DNA from: Rugosimonospora africana
GTDB taxonomy: Bacteria; Actinomycetota; Actinomycetes; Mycobacteriales; Micromonosporaceae
DNA: 64,000 nucleotides
Assembly (NCBI RefSeq): GCF_016862975.1
Contig: NZ_BONZ01000017.1
Location: 47,849 to 111,848 of the forward strand
Direction: 5' to 3'
Part shown: one piece after another, positions 44,972 to 53,509 of the stretch
How the letters are laid out: each line of letters opens with the position of its first letter
Position numbering within the stretch: the first letter of the stretch is position 1
Position numbers and translations under genes: made by a program
Notes under the pieces: model-generated
What the model saw: only the letters and a program-made list of their open reading frames with translations
The model's database searches: none
What the model was told of the DNA's origin: nothing

Positions 44972-46036
44972 GTGCCGCAGGCGGTAGCGCAACGACCACG
45001 AATCAGTGGAATCGGCACCGCCAACCCGAAGTCCACCTATACCCAGGCTGAGCTGCTCGACCGCTATCGCATGACCGACCCGAGGATCGCCTCGATCTTC
45101 GAGAACAGTCACATCGATCAGCGCCATCTCCTCCTGCCCGACCTGGACGAGCACGGCCGGCCGGTCGACGAGAGCCAGGGGCAGTTGCTGGTCAAGCACC
45201 GGTCGCACGGCATCGAGATGGCGTCACAGGCGCTGCTGCGCTGCCTGGAAGACGCCGGCGCGGAGATCGACGACATCGACTACCTGTGCTGCGTGACCTC
45301 CACCGGGTTCCTGACCCCGGGGTTCAGCGCGTTGCTCATCAACGAGTTGGGCATCCCGCGCGACTGCCACCGCTCCGACGTGGTGGGCATGGGCTGCAAC
45401 GCCGGGCTCAACGGCCTCAACACCGTGGCGTCCTGGGCCCAGTCCAACCCGGGCCGGCTCGCGATCATGATCTGCGTGGAGGTCTGCTCGGCCGCGTACG
45501 TCTTCGACGGCACAATGCGCACCGCCGTGGTCAACAGCCTGTTCGGCGACGGTGCCGCGGCCGTGGCGCTGAGGGCGGATCCGCGCGCCGGCCGCGGGCC
45601 GGCGGTGCTGAAGTTCGCCAGCCGCCTCATTCCCGAGGCGATGCAAGCCATGCGCTACGACTGGGACGACGACCACAACAAGTTCAGCTTCTACGTCGAC
45701 CGCGACGTGCCGTACGTGGTGGGCGCCCACGCCGAGGAGGTCCTCGCGTCGCTGCTGGAGGGCACCGGGGTACGGCGCAGCGACGTGAGCCAGTGGATCG
45801 TGCACTCCGGCGGCAAGAAGGTCATCGATTCGGTACGCGTCAATCTCGGCCTGACGGCCCACGATCTGCGCCACACCGTCTCGGTCCTGCGCAACTACGG
45901 CAACCTGTCGAGCGGTTCGTTCCTGTTCTCTTACCGGCAGCTCGTCGAGGAGGGCAGGGTCTCACCCGGAGACCATGGCGTGTTCATGACGATGGGTCCC
46001 GGATCGACTATCGAGATGGCATTGCTGCGGTGGTAG
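44972..46036 (+). CDS. dpgA: Type III polyketide synthase, DpgA-like
   Basis: A 354-residue chalcone-synthase-fold enzyme. The triad is complete: Cys142 in GMGCNAGLNG, His278 in WIVHSGGKK and Asn308 in RNYGNLSSGS. The sequence around GIGTANPKSTYTQAELLDRY and the partner gene make DpgA (3,5-dihydroxyphenylacetyl-CoA from malonyl-CoA) the best match rather than tetrahydroxynaphthalene synthase. The GTG at 44972 is preferred over 44963 because GGGGAG is 8 bases away. No dpgC or dpgD follows. Confidence 0.85.
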   Translation: MPQAVAQRPRISGIGTANPKSTYTQAELLDRYRMTDPRIASIFENSHIDQRHLLLPDLDEHGRPVDESQGQLLVKHRSHGIEMASQALLRCLEDAGAEIDDIDYLCCVTSTGFLTPGFSALLINELGIPRDCHRSDVVGMGCNAGLNGLNTVASWAQSNPGRLAIMICVEVCSAAYVFDGTMRTAVVNSLFGDGAAAVALRADPRAGRGPAVLKFASRLIPEAMQAMRYDWDDDHNKFSFYVDRDVPYVVGAHAEEVLASLLEGTGVRRSDVSQWIVHSGGKKVIDSVRVNLGLTAHDLRHTVSVLRNYGNLSSGSFLFSYRQLVEEGRVSPGDHGVFMTMGPGSTIEMALLRW

Positions 46037-46104
46037 TGGGCCGCACGGCCGGCCCACACAGCCGCGATGAGGAGTTCGGACGGATGCTCAAGGAGGCGCA
46101 GCCG

Positions 46105-46818
46105 GTGTCGAGTTATTCCGATCTGACCGACGTTCACCTGGAGGTCGACGGCGGCGTCGCGTTGACGAAGTCGCTGGTCGCCACGGTGAACGAGGCGTGC
46201 GCCCGGATCGAGGACGATGACCGCAAGGGCCTGACCCTGCTGGTCCACATCACCGGCGCCGGTGCCGGCGCGGCCGGCGAGCCCTGGCCGCACGAGACCG
46301 CGATCCACCTGGTCAACCAGTGGGAGCGGGCGTTGCGGCGGCTGGAGCGCCTGCCGGTGCTGGTCCTCGCCGTCGTCGACGGAGCCTGCCGTGGGCCGGC
46401 CCTCGACTTGTTGCTCGCGACCGACTACCGCGTGGTGACCGCCGACCTGCGCCTGGAACTCGTCAGCGTGGCGGGTAGCACCTGGCCGGGCATGGCGCTG
46501 TACCGGCTGGTCAACCAGATCGGCATCGGTGCGGCCCGGCGGATGATGGTGCTCGGGGCGCCGCTTCTCGCCGACCGGGCGGTCGCCTCCGGCCTGGTGG
46601 ACGAGGTCGCTCAGGACGTGGACGCCCGGGTACGGGAGATCCTCCAGTCGGTCGGGGCGAACGGCAGGGAGTGGGCGATCCGCCGACAGTTGCTGTTCGA
46701 GGCCGCCACGACGAGCTTCGAGGACGCCCTCGGCACCCATCTGGCCGCGTGTGACCGGGCCCTGCGGCTGGCGCGAAGCGGGCTGGAGGCGGCCCCGGCC
46801 GCGGGCGGGCGCCTGTAG
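46105..46818 (+). CDS. dpgB: Enoyl-CoA hydratase-family protein, DpgB-like
   Basis: A 237-residue crotonase-fold protein. A strong AAGGAGG 8 bases before the GTG at 46105 fixes the start and opens a 68-bp gap after the PKS; in-frame alternatives are ATG 46084 and GTG 46036. Recognisable crotonase elements are VLAVVDGACRGPALDLLLATDYRV and MMVLGAPLLADRAVASGLVDEV. DpgB accelerates cyclisation and aromatisation of the DpgA product. The oxyanion-hole loop is present but the usual catalytic Glu positions are not obvious, as expected of an accessory member. Confidence 0.78.
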   Translation: MSSYSDLTDVHLEVDGGVALTKSLVATVNEACARIEDDDRKGLTLLVHITGAGAGAAGEPWPHETAIHLVNQWERALRRLERLPVLVLAVVDGACRGPALDLLLATDYRVVTADLRLELVSVAGSTWPGMALYRLVNQIGIGAARRMMVLGAPLLADRAVASGLVDEVAQDVDARVREILQSVGANGREWAIRRQLLFEAATTSFEDALGTHLAACDRALRLARSGLEAAPAAGGRL

Positions 46819-46835
46819 CGCTTGTCGCGCTCGCT

Positions 46836-48326
46836 CTAGCGGCTCTGCAGGTGGTCGCGGACTCCCTGCCCGTACGGGGTCGGCGTGCCGGACCAGTCGC
46901 TGATCAGCGCCGGGCCATCGGCGCAGCCCCAGGTGTTCCAGCTCCAGGCCAGGTACGACACGCCGTGCCCGTCCAGCCATCCCATCAGCGGAGTCACCAG
47001 GGCTGACGAACAGTCCATTTCGCCGATCTCGGTGGCCACCACCGGTACCCGCTCGGCCACCGGCCCGACCTGACGCTGCCAGCAGTCGGCGCCGTCGCAG
47101 GATCCGTCGTTGTACCAGTGCCACGCCGCGGCCAGGTTCCCGGTCGGGTCCTGTGGGCGGTGGGCCAGCCACCCGGTCAGGTCCCGGGAGTAGCTGTTCG
47201 CGCTCACCAGGATCAGGTTGCCGGCGCCGGTCGAGCGCACCGCGTCGACCAGCTGCTGCATGCCGGCCACCGGGTAGTCCAGCCCCTGGCAGGCGGAGCC
47301 GCCGCGCAGCCAGCAATTCCAGGACTCGGCCCGGGACATGGTCCCGGTGTCGCTCGGGTACGGCTCGTTGAACAGGTCGAAAACCACCGAGCCGTCCGGG
47401 CGGAAGGTCTCCGCGACCGACTTCCAGAACGTGACGGCGTTCCCGTCCGGCATCGGCTTCTGGCAGGTCGCCGTGGCGCTGGGGCACATGCTGTTGTCGC
47501 CGGTGAAGCGCCCGTCGCTCCAGTGCAGGTCCAGTACCGGATTGAGACCGTGCGCCTCCAGCGACGCCACCAGCGCCGCGACGGCGGAGCGGTACCGGGC
47601 GCCGGAGTACTGCGGGTCCACCCCGCCCAGGCTCAGCCAGCAGTCCTCGTTCAGCGGTACCCGCACCGCGGTGACGTTCCAGGATCCGATCGCGGCGAGA
47701 GCGTCGTCGCCGACCGGACCGTCCCAGATGCCGCTGCCGTGCACGCACATGTACTCGCCGCCGGAGCGGTTGACTCCGAGCAGCGGGCTGGGCCGGCCGG
47801 ACTGGTCGACGATCTGGTTGCCGGCCACGTGCAGTGCGGGAGCGTGCCCGGTGGTGGTGGCGAGCGCGTGCGCGTCCGAGTCGACCCGCAGGGCGCACAC
47901 CACGCCGTCGAGGGTGAACTGTGCCGGGGCCGTACCGACCGTGCCGGTACCGTCGAAGCCGGCGGTCGCCGAGGCGCCCGACGCCAGATCGGCGGCGGAG
48001 GAGGTGGCCGTGACGTGGGTGCCGGCCTGCGCCCAGGTGGCGTTCCAGCCGGAGAGCAGGCGCTGGTCGGCGCCCGGGAAGTCGAAGCCGACCGTCCAGC
48101 CGTGGAGCCGGCCGCCATGGTTGGTCACGCTCACGTCGGCGGTGAAGCCGGCCGGCTGGGCGCGTATCACGTACCGGACCTCGCAGGCGGCCGGCGCCGA
48201 CACGACGGGGTCGGGCGAGGAGCCGGTACCGGTGCAGCCGGACAGGGCGGCCAGCGCCACCGCCGCCGCGGCCAGCGACCTCGACAGCCGTCGCCGCCGA
48301 CCGGCCCGTTCCGTGCCCCACATCAT
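46836..48326 (-). CDS. GH5 cellulase-like lipoprotein with N-terminal CBM2-like domain
   Basis: A 496-residue exported lipoprotein. The lipobox is AALSGC; a beta-sandwich of about 100 residues with HGWTVGFDFPGADQRLLSGW resembles a family 2 carbohydrate-binding module. The GH5 barrel follows, with FDLFNEPYPS (acid/base Glu) and VATEIGEMDC (nucleophile Glu). Substrate is probably a beta-glucan; no CelR operator is seen upstream. The ATG at 48326 is preferred to an upstream TTG at 48353. Converges with dpgB with a 17-bp gap. Confidence 0.85.
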   Translation of the reverse strand: MMWGTERAGRRRRLSRSLAAAAVALAALSGCTGTGSSPDPVVSAPAACEVRYVIRAQPAGFTADVSVTNHGGRLHGWTVGFDFPGADQRLLSGWNATWAQAGTHVTATSSAADLASGASATAGFDGTGTVGTAPAQFTLDGVVCALRVDSDAHALATTTGHAPALHVAGNQIVDQSGRPSPLLGVNRSGGEYMCVHGSGIWDGPVGDDALAAIGSWNVTAVRVPLNEDCWLSLGGVDPQYSGARYRSAVAALVASLEAHGLNPVLDLHWSDGRFTGDNSMCPSATATCQKPMPDGNAVTFWKSVAETFRPDGSVVFDLFNEPYPSDTGTMSRAESWNCWLRGGSACQGLDYPVAGMQQLVDAVRSTGAGNLILVSANSYSRDLTGWLAHRPQDPTGNLAAAWHWYNDGSCDGADCWQRQVGPVAERVPVVATEIGEMDCSSALVTPLMGWLDGHGVSYLAWSWNTWGCADGPALISDWSGTPTPYGQGVRDHLQSR

Positions 48327-48357
48327 GAGTCGAGTCTCGCCCAGCAACCTCAAGACG

Positions 48358-48392
48358 AGCTGGCGACCCGCCTTTTCGACGGGTCGCCAGCT
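48358..48392 (-). terminator. Hairpin between the membrane-protein and GH5 genes
   Basis: Perfect 13-bp stem (AGCTGGCGACCCG and its complement) with a 9-base loop, 17 bp after the stop of the gene at 48409 on the minus strand. Probable terminator separating two co-directional genes. Confidence 0.7.
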
Positions 48393-48408
48393 GCCCGGGT
48401 GCGTGCGA

Positions 48409-49197
48409 CTACGCGGCCGCGCTCTCCTTCGCCGACTGCGCCTTGCTGATCAGGTCGTGCAGCGGCTTGGTGCCGGTACCCACGACCAGGCCGGTGACCA
48501 GCGCGTCGATCCAGGTCGGGATGTGCGACACCCAGCCCGTGGCGGCAATCATGTGCAGCAGGTAGAAGCCGCCCAGGCCGGACACCAGCGCGGCCAGGCC
48601 GGTCGCCAGGCCCCACATGAGTACCGTGCGGTTGGACAGCGCACGGTCGAGCTTGGCCTTGGCGGCCGCGACGTCCTTCAGCGTGGTCGTCGGGTGCCCG
48701 TTGGCGAGCGCCGCCACGACGCTCTCGTACTGCGCCCTGGCCCCGTTGCCGGGCAGCATGTTGGAGAACGGCTCCAGCAGCCGCTCCACCGCACCGGCGA
48801 ACACGACGACCGCCGCGTACGCCGAGATCTGGTTGCCGATCTCGAACGGCGTCGACTTGTGGACCCAGCGGTTCAACGCGTACGCGGCTCCGGTGCCGAT
48901 CGCGACGATGAGGAACGCGCCGAGCACGCTGAGCACCGACGCGCCCTTGGACGCGACGGCGGCGGCCTCGGTGTTGGCGGCCCAGGCCGGCACCGCGCCG
49001 GCCGCGTTCGGTGCGGGTGACAGGTTGACGGTGGGCTCGGAGCCGCCGTTGGACGAGCCGCCGTTGGACTGAGTCGGCGCGGCGCCGCGTGCCGCCGCGC
49101 TTACCTGCTTGGTCAGCATGTCCGAGGCGTCGTTGACGCCCGCCGAGATCGCGTGGTCGAGTTGCCCGATGATGGAGGATCGACGTACCAGTGCCAT
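48409..49197 (-). CDS. Membrane protein of unknown function
   Basis: A 262-residue protein with a soluble N-terminal region of about 85 residues (Ser/Gly/Asn-rich linker at 44-60) and about four hydrophobic helices: VLGAFLIVAIGTGAAYAL, AYAAVVVFAGAVERLL, LMWGLATGLAALVSGLGGFY and IDALVTGLVVGTGT. I do not recognise a family. The final segment KPLHDLISKAQSAKESAA is amphipathic. GGGGAAAG precedes the ATG. Flanked by hairpins, probably monocistronic. Confidence 0.75.
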   Translation of the reverse strand: MALVRRSSIIGQLDHAISAGVNDASDMLTKQVSAAARGAAPTQSNGGSSNGGSEPTVNLSPAPNAAGAVPAWAANTEAAAVASKGASVLSVLGAFLIVAIGTGAAYALNRWVHKSTPFEIGNQISAYAAVVVFAGAVERLLEPFSNMLPGNGARAQYESVVAALANGHPTTTLKDVAAAKAKLDRALSNRTVLMWGLATGLAALVSGLGGFYLLHMIAATGWVSHIPTWIDALVTGLVVGTGTKPLHDLISKAQSAKESAAA

Positions 49198-49297
49198 GAC
49201 TTTCCCCAGTCTCGATGGACACCGAAAACGTCGCAGACGATACGTGAGCTGTGTACGCCGATTGATCGAGGTCCCTTTGGCCGGGAAAAGGGAAGCG

Positions 49298-49555
49298 CTA
49301 GGTATCCGCCTCGATACCCGCCGCCCGCGGGATCTGACGGACGCGCTCGCGCGAGCACCCGCTGATCCGGATGATGTCGACGTGCGGTGTGCCGGCGCGA
49401 GCCTCGGCCGCGATTGCCTGGGCGAGTTTGTCTCGCGCCCGGGCCCGCGCCTCGCGAGCGGCGCTCACCCGCGCCTGCGCGGCCTCCTGCGCTCGCCTGA
49501 GTGCGTTCTCCGATGCGCGGTAGGATCGCCGAACTTCCGCTGGCCCTCGTTCCAC
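49298..49555 (-). CDS. Small helix-turn-helix protein
   Basis: About 85 residues: an Arg/Ala/Glu-rich coiled-coil-like helix (RRAQEAAQARVSAAREARAR) followed by a sigma-factor-like HTH (VDIIRISGCSRERVRQIPRA). Short DNA-binding proteins of this layout are common and uncharacterised in actinomycetes. The start is uncertain: the GTG at 49555 lies just upstream of the helical region, while a longer frame to 49681 would overlap the dehydrogenase gene and is Arg/Cys-rich. Confidence 0.55.
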   Translation of the reverse strand: MERGPAEVRRSYRASENALRRAQEAAQARVSAAREARARARDKLAQAIAAEARAGTPHVDIIRISGCSRERVRQIPRAAGIEADT

Positions 49556-49625
49556 AACTGCCGGCGGTGGTTGCCAAGCTGGCGCCCGACATACCCACCG
49601 CCGGCGGTTGAGAACCTTCGAACCG

Positions 49626-51218
49626 TCAGACCTCCGGCGGCATCGCCGTCCAGTCGGGGAAGTTGCCGTACAGCCGTTCATCCGGCTCGCCCACGGTCAC
49701 CGCCTGTACCAGCAGGTCACCGCCCACGAACGCGCCCTTCCACGACGCGCCCCGGCCACCGAACGGCTCCTCCCGGTCGCCGCGCGAGCGCGGCTTGTTG
49801 ATGCCCACCTTGAACGCCTGGAGGTCGCCGGCCAGCTTCTCCGCCAACTCCTGGTCGTCGCAGGCGAGGCTCGCGACCAGCGAGCCGTTGGACGCGTTCA
49901 TCGCGGCCAGCAACTCCTCCTCGGTGTCCACCACGACGATGGTGTCCACCGGCCCGAACGGCTCCGCGTGCATCAGCCGGGAGCGCCCGGGCGGGGCGAG
50001 CAGCGCGGTCGGGGCGACGTACGCGCCGGTGTCCTGACCGTCGAGGAAGCCGGCCGAGTCGGCCAGGTCGCCCCGGTGCAGCGGGATCGCCCCGTGCTTG
50101 ATCGCCTCGTCCACCTTCCGGTGCAGCTCGTCGGCCTTCGCGGCGCTGATCAGCGGACCGAAGTCCAGCACCGGGAGCGCCTGGTCTGGGTCGTCGAGCG
50201 GCATCAGACCCGCCGAGCCGGACGGATCGCCGTCGGCGGGCACGGCCAGGGGGTGGCCGAACTGGATCGACTTGACCACCGGCAGGTACACGTCGAGGAA
50301 ACGGTCGACCAGGTCACGCTGGACGACGAATCGCGGGTACGCGGTGCACCGCTGCTTGCCGTACTCGAAGCCCTTCTTCAGGTGCCCGGCGAGCAGGTCC
50401 CACTGGGAGAACTTCCAGACGCCCCAGGCGTTCAGGCCCTCCTGCTCGATCATGTGGCGCTTGTCGGTGTCGAGCAGCGCGGCGGCGACCTTACCGCCGT
50501 TGGACCGGCCGCCGACGAACGCGACCGCGCCGATCTCCGGCGCCCGTACCAGCACCTCGGACAGCTCCTCGCCACCGCCGGACAGCAGGGTCACCGGCAG
50601 GCCGGCGCGGCGCATGAGCGCGTGCGCGACGGTGAGGCACACGGCGCCGCCCTGTGACGGGGTCTTCGCGATGACGGCGTTGCCGGCCAGCAGTTGTACC
50701 AGCTCGGCATGCACCAGCACGCTCATCGGGTAGTTCCAGCTGGCGATGTTGGACACCGGGCCGGACAGCGGGTCGCGCCCGGCGACCTGCCGCTCGATCT
50801 CGCCGGCGTACCAGCGGACGCCGTCCAGCGCCCGGTCCACGTCGGCGCAGGCCAGCCGCCACGGTTTGCCGATCTCCCAGACCAGCAGCAGGGCGAGCAG
50901 GTCCCGGTGCTCGCTCAAGGCGTCCAGCGCGGCGAGGACGCGTTCCCGCCGTTCGGCGATCGGGGTGGTCGCCCAGTCGCGGTGTTCGGCGAAGGAGGCC
51001 CGGACCGCGCGGGTGGCGGCCTCGGCGTCGAGCCGGGACAGCTGTGCGAGGGGGCTGCCGTCGACCGGGGTACGCAGTGTGGACGGCGTACCGGAGTCCT
51101 GCCAGCTGCCCTCGAACAGGTTGTGCAGCCGGTCCTCGTTGAATGCTTCCGGGGTTGCCGCGGCGGCCCGCCGCAACGTGTCCGCCCAGGCGGTGCCTGG
51201 AGCCAGTCGCATGGTCAT
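49626..51218 (-). CDS. PaaN-like aldehyde dehydrogenase
   Basis: A 530-residue NAD(P)-dependent aldehyde dehydrogenase of the PaaN subgroup. Features are SNIASWNYPMSVLVHAELVQ (coenzyme site), HMIEQEGLNAWG (general-base Glu) and GKQRCTAYPRFV (candidate catalytic Cys). The start at 51218 has AAGGA 7 bases upstream. No other phenylacetate-pathway gene is nearby, so the substrate is open. A loop insertion GDPSGSAGLMPLDDPDQ is encoded by a copy of the dispersed repeat. Confidence 0.85.
   Translation of the reverse strand: MTMRLAPGTAWADTLRRAAAATPEAFNEDRLHNLFEGSWQDSGTPSTLRTPVDGSPLAQLSRLDAEAATRAVRASFAEHRDWATTPIAERRERVLAALDALSEHRDLLALLLVWEIGKPWRLACADVDRALDGVRWYAGEIERQVAGRDPLSGPVSNIASWNYPMSVLVHAELVQLLAGNAVIAKTPSQGGAVCLTVAHALMRRAGLPVTLLSGGGEELSEVLVRAPEIGAVAFVGGRSNGGKVAAALLDTDKRHMIEQEGLNAWGVWKFSQWDLLAGHLKKGFEYGKQRCTAYPRFVVQRDLVDRFLDVYLPVVKSIQFGHPLAVPADGDPSGSAGLMPLDDPDQALPVLDFGPLISAAKADELHRKVDEAIKHGAIPLHRGDLADSAGFLDGQDTGAYVAPTALLAPPGRSRLMHAEPFGPVDTIVVVDTEEELLAAMNASNGSLVASLACDDQELAEKLAGDLQAFKVGINKPRSRGDREEPFGGRGASWKGAFVGGDLLVQAVTVGEPDERLYGNFPDWTAMPPEV
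50182..50225. repeat. Dispersed palindromic repeat, copy E (inside PaaN-like gene)
   Basis: TGGTCTGGGTCGTCGAGCGG then CATCAGACCCGCCGAGCCGGACGG. On the gene strand it encodes PSGSAGLMPLDDPDQ in the same frame as copy B in kimA. Confidence 0.8.
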
Positions 51219-51434
51219 CGTCGTGTCCTTTGGGGGTCCGGCGAAGGGGCGGCAGCGTCGATGGCACCGCGGGCTCTCGCTCGCCAATCTGCCTTTTCAT
51301 GGCCCGTTACCACAACGTGACCTACGTTACGGGGCGGCCGGCGCGACTCCGGCGCATCGACGAAATCGGCGGTGACCCGTGCCGGGTTACCGCCCTGATT
51401 GCCGATTTCCGCCTGGTGAGCCGGGTGGTGGGGC

Positions 51435-51458
51435 GGGGTCGCCGGCGCCGGCGACCCC
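51435..51458 (-). terminator. GC-rich palindrome downstream of the PfpI gene
   Basis: Perfect 24-bp palindrome (GGGGTCGCCGGC and its complement) 17 bp after the stop of the PfpI-family gene. Probable terminator. Confidence 0.65.
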
Positions 51459-51475
51459 ACCTCAAGTGTGAAAGA

Positions 51476-52039
51476 TCAGCTGGCCGGCGCCTTCTCGCGG
51501 AGTACCCGCACGAACTCGCGCATCCACGCCGGGTGGTCGGGCCACGCCCGGCCGGAGACGACCACGCCGTCGACGACCGCCTCGCTGTCCCGGAAGGTCG
51601 CCCCGGCCGCGATCACGTCCGGCTCCAGCGCCGGGTACGCGGCGGTGGTCCGGCCGTCGAGCACCCCGGCCGCGGCCAGCACCAGCGGGCCGTGGCACAG
51701 GTCGGCGACCGGCTTGTCGAGTTCGAAGAAGTGCCGCACGATGCGCCGCACGTCGGTGTCGTTGCGGATGTACTCCGGCGCCCGCCCGCCGGGGATGACC
51801 AGCGCCACGTAGTCGTCGGGGTCGACCTCCGAGAAGGCGAGATCGGCCGGCCAGGTGTAGCCGAGCTTCTCGGTGTACGTGTCGAATCCGTCCACGAAGT
51901 CGTGCACCACGAACTGGAGCTTGCGCTTGCTGGGGGCGGCGATGTGCACCTCGTACCCCTCTTCGCGCAGGCGCTGGTAGGGGTACATGACTTCGAGGGA
52001 TTCGGCGGCGTCTCCGGTGAGGATGAGGATCTTTGCCAT
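51476..52039 (-). CDS. DJ-1/PfpI-family protein
   Basis: A 187-residue DJ-1/PfpI-superfamily protein. The nucleophile-elbow Cys is in VADLCHGPLVLAAAG, with the conserved Glu at AAESLEVMYPYQ and the PGGRAPEYIRND loop. Members act as glyoxalases, deglycases or intracellular proteases; which applies here is open. The ATG at 52039 has AGGAGG 6 bases upstream; an upstream extension is not supported. Length is typical. Confidence 0.9.
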   Translation of the reverse strand: MAKILILTGDAAESLEVMYPYQRLREEGYEVHIAAPSKRKLQFVVHDFVDGFDTYTEKLGYTWPADLAFSEVDPDDYVALVIPGGRAPEYIRNDTDVRRIVRHFFELDKPVADLCHGPLVLAAAGVLDGRTTAAYPALEPDVIAAGATFRDSEAVVDGVVVSGRAWPDHPAWMREFVRVLREKAPAS

Positions 52040-52123
52040 GGCGTGCCTCCTGGGATCGGCAGGCGAGTATCGCCCCACGATGCCTCGGGCGCCGCGACCC
52101 CGGCAACCGTCCGCCCGTCCCGG

Positions 52124-52387
52124 TCAGCCGTGGAGTTCGCCGTGCTCCACGCACTGCGCACGCCACCCGGACGGCAGCACCTGTACCTTCATCCGGCGCC
52201 TGCAGACCGGGCAGAACCGGGGCGGCTCCAGCGCACGGGCCGCCCGGCACGCGGCGTGCGCACCGGCGACCAGGTCGCCGCCGCAGCGGTCGCAGAAGGC
52301 CGGCGGGGCGGCCGGGCCGGCGGCGGTCAGTGCCACGGGGACGGCGCTCGCCTCCGCCACACCCCGGCTCCGGCTGCGCTCCGTCAC
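52124..52387 (-). CDS. bsaP: Biotin synthase auxiliary protein BsaP
   Basis: An 87-residue Cys-rich protein ([20 protein letters not shown], then [19 protein letters not shown]) whose GTG overlaps the bioB stop codon. It corresponds to the small iron-sulfur accessory protein that actinobacterial (mycobacterial) biotin synthases need to convert dethiobiotin to biotin. Conserved Cys pairs and the C-terminal HGELHG fit. The first 25 residues are non-conserved. Function is assigned from family knowledge and gene position. Confidence 0.85.
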   Translation of the reverse strand: MTERSRSRGVAEASAVPVALTAAGPAAPPAFCDRCGGDLVAGAHAACRAARALEPPRFCPVCRRRMKVQVLPSGWRAQCVEHGELHG

Positions 52388-53421
52388 AGCGTCGCCGAGA
52401 GCGCCTTGACCGGCATCTTCAGCTCGTCGAGCAGCTGCAGATCGGTGCCCGGCGCCCGGCCGAGGGTGGTCAGGTAGTTGCCCACGATCATCGCGTTGAT
52501 GCCGCCCAACAGTCCGTCGCGGGTGCCCAGGTCGCCGAGCGTGATCTCGCGGCCACCCGCGTACCGGAGGATCGTCTTCGGCAGGGCGAGCCGGAACGCG
52601 GCGATGGCGCGCAACGCGTCCTTGGCGTTGACCGGATCGGCGTCGCCGAGCGGGGTGCCGGGGCGCGGGTTGAGGAAGTTCAGCGGTACCTCGTCCGGCT
52701 GGAGCGAGGCGAGCTGCGCGGCGAACTCGGCGCGCTGCGTGACGGTCTCGCCCAGCCCGAGGATGCCGCCGCAGCAGACCTCCATGCCCGACTCGCGGAC
52801 CATCCGCAGGGTGTCGAACCGCTCTTCCCAGGAGTGGGTGGTGACCACGTTGGGGAAGAACGAGCGGGCCGTCTCCAGGTTGTGGTTGTACCGGTGTACG
52901 CCCATCTCGACCAGTTCGTTCACCTGGTCCTGGCTGAGCATGCCCAGCGACGCGGCGATCTGGATGTCCACCGCGGCGCGGATGGCCTTGACGCCCTCGC
53001 GCATCTGATCCATCAGCCGCCGGTCCGGCCCCCGGACCGCGGCCACGATGCAGAACTCGGTCGCTCCGGTCGCGGCGGTCTGCCGGGCCGCCTCGACCAG
53101 CGCCGGGATGTCCAGCCACACGGCGCGTACCGGCGAGGTGAACAGGCCGGACTGCGAACAGAAGTGGCAGTCCTCGGGGCAGCCGCCGGTCTTGACCGAG
53201 ACGATGCCCTCGACCTCGACCTCCGGGCCGCACCAGCGCACCCGGACCCGGTGGGCCGCCTCCAGCGCCGCCGGCAACTCGTCGTCCGGCAACCGCAGCA
53301 CGGCGAGGATGTCGGGCTCGGCGAGGCCGACCCCGGTGTCGAGGACGGACGCGACGGCGTCGGCGAGCGCCGGGTCACTCAGCGTGGCGGTGGGCCCGGC
53401 GTCCGGGGTGGTGATGGACAT
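52384..53421 (-). CDS. bioB: Biotin synthase
   Basis: A 345-residue radical-SAM enzyme inserting sulfur into dethiobiotin. The [4Fe-4S] motif C-x3-C-x2-C is at Cys81, Cys85 and Cys88 ([10 protein letters not shown]). Other signatures are [22 protein letters not shown] and [13 protein letters not shown]. Starts at ATG 53421, divergent from bioF across 88 bp. Coupled to bsaP by a 4-bp overlap. Confidence 0.97.
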   Translation of the reverse strand: MSITTPDAGPTATLSDPALADAVASVLDTGVGLAEPDILAVLRLPDDELPAALEAAHRVRVRWCGPEVEVEGIVSVKTGGCPEDCHFCSQSGLFTSPVRAVWLDIPALVEAARQTAATGATEFCIVAAVRGPDRRLMDQMREGVKAIRAAVDIQIAASLGMLSQDQVNELVEMGVHRYNHNLETARSFFPNVVTTHSWEERFDTLRMVRESGMEVCCGGILGLGETVTQRAEFAAQLASLQPDEVPLNFLNPRPGTPLGDADPVNAKDALRAIAAFRLALPKTILRYAGGREITLGDLGTRDGLLGGINAMIVGNYLTTLGRAPGTDLQLLDELKMPVKALSATL

Positions 53422-53450
53422 GGTCGTACTCTACAAGCGCCTTTCACCTG

Positions 53451-53473
53451 CCTGACGAGGTGGTTTCGTCAGG
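53451..53473. promoter_or_regulatory. Inverted repeat between bioB and bioF
   Basis: Perfect 8-bp arms CCTGACGA/TCGTCAGG with a 7-base spacer in the divergent bioB/bioF promoter region. A biotin-responsive repressor site is plausible, though it does not match the BirA operator and I cannot assign the regulator. Confidence 0.6.
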
Positions 53474-53509
53474 TCAGGGTCTGTTTTTCAGCTGTGGGGG
53501 AGCCGGGTT

